Program-made: the position numbers and the translations under genes | From: CAIWHR01 sp039915505 | GTDB lineage: Bacteria; Pseudomonadota; Gammaproteobacteria; Burkholderiales; Casimicrobiaceae | DNA length: 32,202 nt | Assembly (NCBI GenBank): GCA_039915505.1 | Contig: JBDSND010000173.1 | Span: forward strand, 1 to 32,202 | Reading direction: 5' to 3' | Notes under the pieces: model-generated | Seen by the model: only the letters and a program-made list of their open reading frames with translations | What the model was told of the DNA's origin: nothing | Databases searched by the model: none | In this document: piece by piece, positions 1-6,374 of the stretch | How positions within the stretch are numbered: position 1 is the first letter of the stretch | Layout of the letters: every line of letters begins with the position of its first letter

Positions 1-187
1 GGAGAAGATCGGCGCGCTCGACGCCAACGCCAGGATGCGGAAGAAGGGATAGAAGAACGCCGCGAGCGTGGCGTCGAGCTCCCTGGGCGAGGACGCCGCC
101 GCTCACGCCGAGCGCCGCCAGGAACACAGCCGCGACCAGCATCAGCGGCATTGCGCGCCACGCCGGACGCGAAGCGACGTTGCTCAT
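1..187 (-). pseudogene. Broken junction: signal-peptide segment (FliP-like?) followed out of frame by FliR N-terminus
   Basis: An ATG at 187 overlaps the ycgR stop (ATGA) and opens a reading frame that starts like a secreted or membrane protein: Arg residues, then a hydrophobic run MLVAAVFLAALGV and Ala-Gln. From about position 81 downwards a different frame reads ELDATLAAFF, then YPFFRILALASSAP, which is a very good match to the start of FliR, the polytopic export-gate protein of the flagellar type III apparatus. The FliR frame has no start codon of its own before an upstream TGA. The simplest reading is a deletion that joins the first ~35 codons of an export gene with a signal peptide (FliP is the usual candidate; this part is inference) to the fliR start, removing fliQ on the way. 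The rest of fliR lies outside the window. Confidence 0.6.
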
Positions 188-950
188 GACTTGGGCTCGC
201 CGGTCACGCCGCCGCGGGCGAGCAGGCCTGCGAAACTGGCATTTACGGATGCTGGTGGCAGCATGCCCTTCGGCAGGGTCGCCAGCGCGTTCACGCTGCC
301 GGACGCCACGCCGACCACGAGCCACTGCTCGGCGATCTCGATCACGCGCTCGCGCTGGCCGACGCCTTGCGCCGATGTCAGGCGGCACGGTTGGAGCTGG
401 GTGCCCGGCTCGACCCGCATCGCCACCGGGAGATCGGTGATCGCCGCGCCGCCACAGCTCAGGTTGACGACCCGCGCACGGACCGGTGGATCGGCGGCGT
501 GCATCGGCGGCAGGAGGCAGCTGAGATTGACCCGTGCCGGAACCCGAACCCGGTAGTACTGGCGACGCTGCACGCGCAGGAGCTCAGTCGGCAGCCGGAC
601 CCGCAACGCCGGCTGGTCCTCGAACATGGTGGCACCTGCGCGACCCGTCCAAAACTGGATGCGGATCTGCGCGAGCTGCGACATCACGAGCAGGTGCGGC
701 GCACGCAGCAGGCGGGCGTTGGCGCGCGCCTCGGCGCCGATGTCGAGGACCACCTCCTCGAAGTCCGGATTGATCGCGAGCACCATCGTCACGATAAGTC
801 GCGCTCACCGCCGAAGTAGACGGTGGCGAGCTCGCGATGGGCCTGCAGCCCGCGGATCACCGACACGATCTCGAGGCGCGAGCGCACTCTGTAAGCAGGG
901 GTGTCGGGCACCGCCCCGGGCGCCACGACCGTGTGCAGTGGCTCGCTCAC
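184..950 (-). pseudogene. ycgR: YcgR-like flagellar brake (PilZ, c-di-GMP receptor), one frameshift
   Basis: YcgR slows the flagellar motor when its PilZ domain binds cyclic di-GMP. The best start is GTG at 950, which overlaps the stop of the upstream gene (GTGA). The first frame reads RSRLEIVSVIRGL and TVYFGGERD, typical of the YcgR N-terminal domain, then stops at 789-791. The match resumes in another frame as VTMVLAINPD and LDIGAEARANARLL, continues through the PilZ c-di-GMP motifs RRQYYRVRVP (R-x3-R type) and NLSCGG, and ends at 184. Inserting one base near 795 would restore a single frame of about 255 residues, the normal family length. The lesion is therefore a single-base loss, either real or a sequencing error. 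The neighbouring genes carry unmistakable lesions, which favours real decay. Confidence 0.75.
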
Positions 951-1240
951 GAGCGCAAGCCGTCGCGCGAACGTCCCTCGCGATGGTCGACGCGATAGAG
1001 CCACGCCAGGAGCTCGGCGATGGCGGCGTAGAGTTCCGGCGGAATTCGCTGATCGAGGTCGACCTGCATCAGGAGGGCGGTGAGATCGGACGATTCGTGC
1101 ACGAACACTCCGGCTTCGCGGGCGCGGCGGATGATCTCGTCCGCGAGCAAGCCGCGTCCCTTGTCGATCACCTGCGGCGCCGCATCGCCCTCGATATAGC
1201 GCAGCGCGACGGCCTCCTGCCGGGTATCGCTAGGATTCAT
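947..1240 (-). CDS. Small FlhB C-terminal-domain protein (FlhX/FhlB type)
   Basis: The 97-residue product matches the cytoplasmic C-terminal domain of the FlhB/YscU export-switch family: AVALRYIEGD near the start, then APQVIDKGRG, LADEIIRRAREAGV, LLMQVDLDQRIPPELY and AIAELLAWLYRVD. It lacks the membrane half and the NPTH autocleavage site. Such stand-alone proteins are common in betaproteobacterial flagellar clusters next to fliK, where they are thought to substitute for or interact with the FlhB C-terminus in hook-length switching. The gene overlaps the end of fliK by 11 bp and the start of ycgR by 4 bp, so all three probably share one transcript. The frame is intact. It is the only FlhB C-terminal sequence left here, because flhB itself has lost that part. 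Confidence 0.8.
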   Translation of the reverse strand: MNPSDTRQEAVALRYIEGDAAPQVIDKGRGLLADEIIRRAREAGVFVHESSDLTALLMQVDLDQRIPPELYAAIAELLAWLYRVDHREGRSRDGLRS

Positions 1241-2213
1241 GGTGCACCGTGCAATGCGCGAGCACGAATGCCTGGCCGGCCAGGGCTGTGGTCAGGTCGT
1301 CGCGAGCCCGGCCGAGCCGCGCGACGGCGTCCGCCGACGGTGACGTCAACCGGCAGTGCACGGCATCGCCGCGCAATCCGACCATGAGATGAACGTGGCC
1401 GAGCGAAGGAAGGTCGAGGTCGATCTGCGCGGTCCACGCGGGCGGCTCGTGCACTGCCGCCGCCTCGCCGGTGTGTTCGCGGGTATGGCCGTTTTCCTCG
1501 AACTCGATCTGCGCGGCCTGGCCGGGCCACACCTGGGCGTTGACCACCAGACGATGCGCCTCGTGCGCCTCGATCTGGGCCCGCAGCAGGGCGGTCTGCG
1601 CCGGGGTAGGCGCGGCGGCATCCGCGGCGGGAGCCTGCGCTGCCACCGCGGCTTCGCCAGGCACGCGACCCGCCGCCTGCGGTTCGAGTGCGAGGTCCGC
1701 TGCGGGATAGTCGCCCGCCACCCAGCGCGCGACATGCGATTCGTAGAACAAGCCGCTGTGCGCCACGGCGGTACGCAGCGTGTCAGCGAGGCGGGCGGGA
1801 TCGCGCGGCGGACCGTCCAGCAGGGGGCCGGCCGGCCGGACCACGGGGCCGCGTTCGCTGCCTGGTGCGGTCAGCACTTCGAGCAGCACGGTGCCCGCCG
1901 CCGACAGGGCGACGCTGCCGCTTGGCGTCGGTGGTGTCGTCCGGGTTGCGGCGGGTGTTGGGAGTAACGGTGGCGGCAGGCCAGGCCGGTTGCGGGCTCG
2001 CAATCCACCGGCCTCGGATGGGTCTCCTGCGGGCGCAGGGGCGCCCGCCTGGGCCTCGACGGGAAGCGGCAGGGCTGGCGAGGAGCCGTCCTCGAGCGAG
2101 AGATCCGGCAGGGCTGGGATGCGCGGTACCGGGGCTGCCGGCGCGGGGGCACGGGAGGTGTCGCCGCGGGCCAGGGCCCGAAGCATCACAGCCACGTTGT
2201 GCACGTTGATCAT
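1230..2213 (-). CDS. fliK: Flagellar hook-length control protein FliK
   Basis: FliK is the exported ruler that stops hook growth by switching export specificity through FlhB. From ATG at 2213 the protein has 327 residues. It has a Pro/Ala-rich, low-complexity N-terminal half, then a segment starting SGLFYESHVARWVAGDYP that is typical of betaproteobacterial FliK, and a C-terminal Flg_hook domain with WTAQIDLDLPSLGHVHLMV and a final region rich in Ala and Arg. The open frame extends upstream to 2708, but that part only shadows fliT and fliS, so the start at 2213 (MINVHNVAVMLRAL), 32 bp after fliT, is preferred. The length is toward the short end for the family. No lesion is visible. Confidence 0.85.
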   Translation of the reverse strand: MINVHNVAVMLRALARGDTSRAPAPAAPVPRIPALPDLSLEDGSSPALPLPVEAQAGAPAPAGDPSEAGGLRARNRPGLPPPLLPTPAATRTTPPTPSGSVALSAAGTVLLEVLTAPGSERGPVVRPAGPLLDGPPRDPARLADTLRTAVAHSGLFYESHVARWVAGDYPAADLALEPQAAGRVPGEAAVAAQAPAADAAAPTPAQTALLRAQIEAHEAHRLVVNAQVWPGQAAQIEFEENGHTREHTGEAAAVHEPPAWTAQIDLDLPSLGHVHLMVGLRGDAVHCRLTSPSADAVARLGRARDDLTTALAGQAFVLAHCTVHHES

Positions 2214-2245
2214 GGTGCGCGTTTGACCCGGCGCCCGGCGTGGGG

Positions 2246-2605
2246 TCAGGCCCGGTGTTCGTACATCGCAAGCTGCTCGCCGACGAGCAGCATGTCGATG
2301 CGACGAAACGACGGATGGGAGATGTCGCGGATGCGCGCGTCGTCGGCAATGATCTGGCGGAGGATTTCCATGCGCCGCGCCCGAGCAGGCGGGTTGAGCG
2401 TTTCCGCCGTGAGACCTGTGGCCTGCACGCAGCGAATCAGCTCCTCGCAACAGGCGTGGGCGTGCTCGAGCGCTTTCCAGTCGGCGCGGATGGCCGCCTG
2501 CAGCATCAACTGCGAGACGTGACCGATGGCCTCGTAATAGCCGAGCAGGGTGCGCGAGCTGTCGTCCTTCTGCGCGTGCTTTTCCATGATCGCGAGAGCA
2601 CTCAT
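2246..2605 (-). CDS. fliT: Flagellar export chaperone FliT
   Basis: FliT binds the cap protein FliD before export and, in enterobacteria, also restrains FlhDC. The 119-residue product is an all-helical small protein: LGYYEAIGHVSQLMLQAA near the N-terminus, then WKALEHAHACCEELI, and a C-terminal part IRDISHPSFRRIDMLL. These segments and the position directly after fliS match FliT. The ATG at 2605 overlaps the fliS stop (ATGA); a second ATG seven codons in is possible. The frame is intact although its client FliD is reduced to a remnant just upstream. Confidence 0.82.
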   Translation of the reverse strand: MSALAIMEKHAQKDDSSRTLLGYYEAIGHVSQLMLQAAIRADWKALEHAHACCEELIRCVQATGLTAETLNPPARARRMEILRQIIADDARIRDISHPSFRRIDMLLVGEQLAMYEHRA

Positions 2606-3024
2606 GCAAGGACGGGGGTGCGCGCCGCCTGGTTGGCGTGGGGTGCGTCGATGCTTGCCCAGGCGTCGCGCAGCTCGCCGAGCAGGCCTCGAACCTCGGC
2701 CATTGCACCGGTGTCGTTGCGGATAATCGCGGTCGGCAGGCGCCGGGTCATGTAGTCGTAGAGTTCGTTGCGATGCGCGGCGATGGTGCCGCCGCGGCTC
2801 ACATCGAGGCTGCCCATGAGGCCCTCCTCGATGATCGCGATGGCGCGCGACAGCGCCGCGCCCTTGTCGGCGGTACGACCTGCCGCGCGATGGAGCGCGG
2901 CATCGGTGATGCACTTCATGGCGCCGTCGTAGAGCATCAGGATGAGGCGATGCGGGGAGCTTGCCGCTACGCCGGTTTCAAGGCCGATTTGCGCATAAGC
3001 GTGCGCGGCGCGTTGCTGGAACAT
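2602..3024 (-). CDS. fliS: Flagellin export chaperone FliS
   Basis: FliS caps the C-terminal helix of flagellin in the cytoplasm and delivers it to the export gate. From ATG at 3024 the product has 140 residues and begins MFQQRAAHAYAQIGLETGV, followed by SPHRLILMLYDGAM and ELYDYMTRRL, the most conserved FliS segments. The open frame continues upstream, but that stretch overlaps the promoter. A strong Shine-Dalgarno-like AAGGAG lies 24 nt before the ATG, farther than usual, with no other standard start codon between. The gene is intact and heads a fliS-fliT-fliK-flhX-ycgR unit. No flagellin gene is present in the window. Confidence 0.88.
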   Translation of the reverse strand: MFQQRAAHAYAQIGLETGVAASSPHRLILMLYDGAMKCITDAALHRAAGRTADKGAALSRAIAIIEEGLMGSLDVSRGGTIAAHRNELYDYMTRRLPTAIIRNDTGAMAEVRGLLGELRDAWASIDAPHANQAARTPVLA

Positions 3025-3056
3025 GATGGCAATCGCAAGCGTTGAGGACTCCTTTG

Positions 3057-3084
3057 TTATCGGCTGCAACCGCCGCACCCTTGA
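3057..3084 (-). promoter_or_regulatory. Sigma-28 (FliA) promoter upstream of fliS
   Basis: Reading the minus strand, TCAAG (3084-3080) is followed 15 nt later by GCCGATAA (3064-3057), an exact match to the flagellar sigma-28 minus-10 element. TCAA at minus-35 is a known variant of TAAA. TCAA to GCCG spacing is 16 nt. The site falls between the end of the fliD remnant and fliS, with transcription expected to start near 3050. It would place the fliS operon under FliA, whose gene is intact at 6371. Confidence 0.7.
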
Positions 3085-3090
3085 GCGCCA

Positions 3091-3342
3091 TTACTTGCGT
3101 CCCGTGAGCGATGCGAGACCCGCGAGTTGCTGCGTCCGGGCCGCGCTTTGCGCGGATAGGTTCGACAGCAACGTGTCCAGCGCATTGAACTGAGCGCGGT
3201 AGTTCGATTCGACCAGCGTGAGCCGTGCGGCCAGGGCATCGCGCCGCTTGCCGATGCCGGTGATCTCGCGCTCGAGGCCGTCGGTCCGTGCTGCGATCGC
3301 GCCGTCGCTGCCCACCACCGACTTCAAGAGCTCGTTCAGGCG
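3091..3342 (-). pseudogene. fliD: FliD (flagellar cap) C-terminal remnant
   Basis: The last 83 codons match the C-terminal coiled-coil region of the filament cap protein FliD: LNELLKSVVGSDGAIAARTD, then RRDALAARL, YRAQFNALDTLLSNL and QQLAGLASL before TAA at 3093-3091. Upstream of about 3342 the open frame continues for another 190 codons but carries Arg/Pro-rich sequence unlike any FliD. The family is normally 400 to 650 residues, so the N-terminal 80% or more is missing, and neither flaG nor fliC is present. This looks like the right-hand stump of a deletion. No start codon can be assigned to the remnant. Confidence 0.8.
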
Positions 3343-4100
3343 GTGTTGAGGATTTGAGGCATTGTCTATTCTGCTGTCTGGGAAAGGCGGCGTCTTCGCC
3401 GACCGACGTTGGTTGCCTCGATCCCGGGAGGCCCAATACCGCGGTCTCAGCCAATATCGGCGGGGTGGGCGGCGAACTTGAGTCCCGGCCGGCGCCGAAT
3501 CTCGCGCCACCTCGTTCGCAGGGCTCCCTTTCCGCCTCCGCTCCTGTCTGGCCACGGGCGGGCTGCCTTGCCTGGCACCGGCCGTCAATCCCTCGACCTC
3601 GCCGTCCGTGCGCCTCGACGCCAGGGCAATGGCGTCGTGCGTCTTCCAACATACCGTCCTCAACCCGTCAGCGCTCCCGACCCCGTGAGACGCCGGCAGG
3701 CATTGGCCCGTGTCGCAGGACTCCGAGGGGCATTTACCGTTCGTCTGCCGTCTACCGTTCCTCCTCGGCAAAGTGCTGCACGTAGCGGCTGGCTCATGTT
3801 GTCCGGCACACATCCTGCTAAGTGGTTCGGGCCGGCCGCTAACAAGGACTATACGGTCGGAGTGGAGCAGTCGAACCGCCGAGTTGGCAGACGAAACAGG
3901 TCCGTTTCGGACCACGGCGGGCTGGTTGTGGGCTACGTCCCCGGTGCCTTATGCCTGTGGAATAGCGCGTCCGGCGGGTGGTTGTACACCACGGTGCACC
4001 AGGCAGATCGGGCGATTTTCGAAGATCACCCTCAGGAACTGCGCGATTGCGTCGATATTTGCCGTTGAGGGGACATGGGCCCCGGACAGGGAGAACGTAG
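3343..4100. other. 758-bp stretch with no recognisable gene between fliD remnant and flhD
   Basis: Open frames cross this stretch on both strands (the longest, 219 codons, runs on the plus strand to 4068). Their products are Arg/Pro/Ser-rich and match no family I recognise. No inverted terminal repeats, transposase motifs or tRNA-like folds are evident. The place corresponds to where the fliD 5' part, flaG and flagellin genes sit in related clusters, so it may be scrambled debris of those genes. Its right end must hold the promoter of flhDC, which I cannot pinpoint. A short near-palindrome GATTTTCGAAGATC lies at about 4015-4028. Confidence 0.5.
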
Positions 4101-4415
4101 GTGAAGACCGCTCAGATGCTCGACGATATCCGCGAAGCGAACCTCACGTATCTGATTCTGGCGCAGCGCCTCATCAGGGAGGATCGCATCGAGGCAATGT
4201 TCCGCCTTGGGATCAGCGAAGAGGTCGCTGACATTCTTGCCCAACTTGCAACTGCACAGATCGTCAAGATCGCGGCTTCCAATATGCTGATGTGCCGCTT
4301 CCGCTTCGACGACCAGGTGGTGTGGAACCTGCTGCTGGGGACGGGCACCGAGCGCGGCGTCTCGCGCATCCACGCGGCGATCCTCATGGCGCAACCGCTT
4401 GCCGAGGTGGCGTAG
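4101..4415 (+). CDS. flhD: Flagellar master regulator subunit FlhD
   Basis: FlhD pairs with FlhC in the FlhD4C2 complex that activates class II flagellar promoters. The 104-residue product is the usual family length and starts at GTG 4101 after a weak GGGAG. It contains LTYLILAQRLIREDR, MFRLGISEEVADILAQL and CRFRFDD, with a Cys at position 65 as in the Escherichia coli protein. The Trp75-Asn-Leu segment that follows is also typical. The frame is intact and flhC starts 4 bp after its stop. This gene, flhC and fliA are undamaged in a locus where most structural genes are broken. Confidence 0.93.
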   Translation: MKTAQMLDDIREANLTYLILAQRLIREDRIEAMFRLGISEEVADILAQLATAQIVKIAASNMLMCRFRFDDQVVWNLLLGTGTERGVSRIHAAILMAQPLAEVA

Positions 4416-4419
4416 GATC

Positions 4420-4959
4420 ATGCGTGGCAAAAGCGTAGTCGAGGACGCGCGCGAGGTCAGCCGGGCGACGTCCCTGATCGAGCTGGGCGCCCGCCTGCAG
4501 GTTCTCGAGGCGGAAACCCGACTGTCGCGGGAGCGGTTGCTGCGGCTCTACAAGGAGCTCAAGGGCAAGTCGCCGCCCAAGGGCATGCTGCCTTTTTCCA
4601 CGGACTGGTTCGTGACCTGGATGCCCAACATCCATGCGTCCCTGTTCATGGCGATCTACCAGCATCTCATCAAGTCGGCCGAGATCGATGATGTCGACGC
4701 GGTCATTAAAGCCTACAGGCTGTACCTGGAGCAGTGCACGTCACACGAGCTCGATGTCGAGCTTTCCGTGACCCGCGCCTGGCGCCTGGTGAAGTTTTTC
4801 GATGCCGGCATGCTGCGCCTCGCCAAGTGCACCGGCTGTCGCGGCCAATTCGTGGTCCGCGCCTTCGACCTCACCCATCGTTATGTCTGCGGTCTTTGCC
4901 ACATGCCGTCCAGGGCGGGTAAGACGCGCGCGGCACGCGAAGCGGCCACGGCCGCCTGA
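4420..4959 (+). CDS. flhC: Flagellar master regulator subunit FlhC
   Basis: FlhC is the DNA-binding, zinc-containing partner of FlhD. From ATG at 4420 the product has 179 residues and shows the family landmarks: SLIELGARLQVLEAET, the long LSRERLLRLYKELKGKSPPK segment, PFSTDWF, and a zinc-binding set Cys137, Cys140, Cys157 and Cys160 (CTGC and CGLC), at the same positions as in E. coli. An in-frame ATG exists at 4399 but overlaps flhD. The start at 4420 gives the conventional 4-bp gap and N-terminus. No lesion is visible. Confidence 0.94.
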   Translation: MRGKSVVEDAREVSRATSLIELGARLQVLEAETRLSRERLLRLYKELKGKSPPKGMLPFSTDWFVTWMPNIHASLFMAIYQHLIKSAEIDDVDAVIKAYRLYLEQCTSHELDVELSVTRAWRLVKFFDAGMLRLAKCTGCRGQFVVRAFDLTHRYVCGLCHMPSRAGKTRAAREAATAA

Positions 4960-4986
4960 GTTCGGGCACCATCCCTGCAAGATCCC

Positions 4987-5007
4987 GGCGCCGCTCTCCG
5001 CGGCGCC
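4987..5007 (+). terminator. Hairpin after flhC
   Basis: A perfect 8-bp stem GGCGCCGC/GCGGCGCC with a 5-nt loop lies 27 bp past the flhC stop. It lacks a following T-run, so it is a terminator-like structure rather than a classic intrinsic terminator. A second, weaker GGGCGC/GCGCCC inverted repeat follows at 5023-5046. Confidence 0.4.
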
Positions 5008-5135
5008 AGGTGCGCTCGGCAAGGGCGCGTTCGCTCGCAAGCGCCCCGGTCATTCGCGCGCCGTCGTCGATAGCGCCAGTGCCGTCCGGCGCACATTGCC
5101 AAGACTACAAAAAGCCCCCGCGTGCGGACAATCAC

Positions 5136-5166
5136 GCTGCCGGCACCGTTCCCGCGTGCCGGCAGC
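5136..5166. terminator. Perfect 11-bp inverted repeat before motA remnant
   Basis: GCTGCCGGCAC at 5136-5146 is exactly complementary to GTGCCGGCAGC at 5156-5166, with a 9-nt loop. It lies 50 bp upstream of the motA start. The stem is very stable and symmetrical, so it could stop transcription from either side or be a protein-binding site. No T-run follows, so function is inferred only. Confidence 0.4.
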
Positions 5167-5216
5167 AAACTCGGCTGCCCCGCTACATGCGGGCCGGAAT
5201 GGAGCGGTGCCAGGCA

Positions 5217-5644
5217 ATGCTGGTCGATGTTGGATATCTGATCGTCTTCGGCTCCGTGTTCGGCGGGGCCGCGTTCGGCGCCTTTGTCGTGGGCAACTCC
5301 GGCAAGTCGCTGAAGAGCACCCTCGCGTCGATCCCACCTGCTTCAAGGGATCGAAGTAGACCAAGACCCTTTACATGGGACTTATGGCGCGGCTCTACGA
5401 GATCTTGCATACCACCCGCCGCGACGGTCTCATGGCCATCGAGCAGACGTCGAAAGCCTTCCGAGAGCCCCATTTTCGCCAAGTACCCTTGGGGCTCCAC
5501 GACCACCACCTCATGGAGTTCATCACCGACTACCTGCGGCTGATGGTGAGCGGCAACATGATTCCGGACTTTCGATTCGGGACGCTAGGTCCCGACGGCG
5601 GCGGCGGTCGCTTCTCTCCCGGAAGCGACTACCTGCGGCTTTGA
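5217..5644 (+). pseudogene. motA: Stator protein MotA, heavily damaged
   Basis: MotA is the proton-channel stator subunit of the flagellar motor. From ATG 5217 the frame reads MLVDVGYLIVFGSVFGG and jumps directly to AAFGAFVVGN, skipping about 22 residues (loop and second membrane helix) that intact MotA has between two Gly-Gly pairs. The match then changes frame near 5334 (CFKGSK), meets an in-frame TAG at 5357-5359, continues as TLYMGLMARLYEIL and RRDGLMAIEQ, hops back to the first frame for SPIFAKYP, and returns for HHLMEFITDYLRLMVSGNM. The remaining half of MotA, with its last two membrane helices, is absent, as is motB. Several independent lesions make this a clear pseudogene and not a sequencing slip. 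Confidence 0.88.
5527..5640 (+). repeat. 15-bp direct repeat at the motA truncation point
   Basis: CGACTACCTGCGGCT occurs at 5527-5541, inside the conserved TDYLRL codons of motA, and again at 5626-5640, exactly 99 bp later in the same reading frame, just before the TGA that ends the remnant. The 84 bp between the copies does not resemble motA after VSGNM. It may mark a duplication or repair event. Confidence 0.8.
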
Positions 5645-5703
5645 ATAGCGAGGCAAATCACCGCTTGCTCGCGCCATGGAAAGGCGTGACGCGGCCGAAT
5701 AAT

Positions 5704-5729
5704 GGCACCGTTCCCGTAGGAATGGCGCC
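5704..5729 (+). promoter_or_regulatory. Hairpin covering the ribosome-binding region of the flhB chimera
   Basis: GGCACCGTTCC (5704-5714) can pair with GGAATGGCGCC (5719-5729) around a CGTA loop: 11 positions with one A-C mismatch and one G-U pair. The 3' arm contains the AGGA-type ribosome-binding bases and ends directly against the ATG at 5730. In RNA this would hide the start site. No T-run follows, so translational control is more likely than termination, if it acts at all. Confidence 0.45.
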
Positions 5730-6374
5730 ATGGCCGAAGAAAGCGATCTCGAGCGAAATTATTCCGCGACACCCCGCCGTCTCGAACAGGCGCGGGAGAA
5801 CGGCCAGGTTGCGCGCTCGCGCGAGCTGACCGCGGCCACGGTCGCGCTGGTCGCGGCGATCGGTATCGCCAGCCTGGGTCCCCAGTTCGTGCGGCGCTGC
5901 CTGATGCTCGTCGAGCAGGGGATGCGGTTCGATCACCGCGCGGTCTTCGACGAGGACCGCATCGGCGGCGCCATCCTCCTCATGTCGGCCGACGTCGTCG
6001 GTGCGCTGCTGCCCCTGCTCATGGTGCTGTTGCTGGCGACGCTTGGCGGGCCGCTCCTGCTGTCGGGCTGGCACTTCTCCCCCAAGGCACTCCTGTCCAA
6101 GTTCAGTCGCCTCGATCCGGCCCAGGGGCTCACAAACGTGGTGGTGCACGCCGCGCCGAGCGCGATGGTCGCTCAGCGGGTGTTCGACTGCATCGCCGAT
6201 ACCGCCCGCCGCTTCCTCGGGGCCGAGCTCGACCTTTACGGCTGGCTGCCGACGGTGGTCGCGGCTTCGGGTAATGCCGACCCCCTGCGCGGCCACGCCG
6301 CAACCTACACCCGCATCGCCGAAAGGCTGATGGCGGACCTTGCCACTCCACCGCTTCTCCGGACCGGATCATGA
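5730..6374 (+). pseudogene. In-frame chimera: FlhB N-terminal half joined to FlhG C-terminus
   Basis: Residues 1 to about 134 are FlhB, the export-switch protein: the start MAEESDLERNYSATPRRLEQ, the GQVARSREL motif, two hydrophobic helices (about 37-52 and 85-110) and SGWHFSPKALLSKFSRLDP. At about codon 135 the sequence stops matching FlhB. It then reads VVVHAAPSAMVAQRVFDCI and ARRFLGAELDLYGWLP, the C-terminal part of the MinD-like regulator FlhG (FleN). Between these in related clusters lie the rest of flhB, flhA, flhF and most of flhG, so one deletion of several kilobases near 6130 explains the join. The frame stays open for 214 codons, and its TGA overlaps the fliA start, so translation would feed into fliA. 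The product lacks the NPTH cleavage site of FlhB and the P-loop of FlhG, so neither parent function is expected. Confidence 0.8.

Noticed and set aside
2214..2708. N-terminal extension of the fliK frame
   Set aside because: It overlaps fliT and fliS in another frame and has no FliK-like sequence; the start at 2213 fits the gene order.
3409..4068. 219-codon open frame on the plus strand upstream of flhD
   Set aside because: Arg/Pro/Ser-rich with no recognisable motif, and open frames on the other strand cover the same DNA; typical of G+C-rich non-coding sequence.
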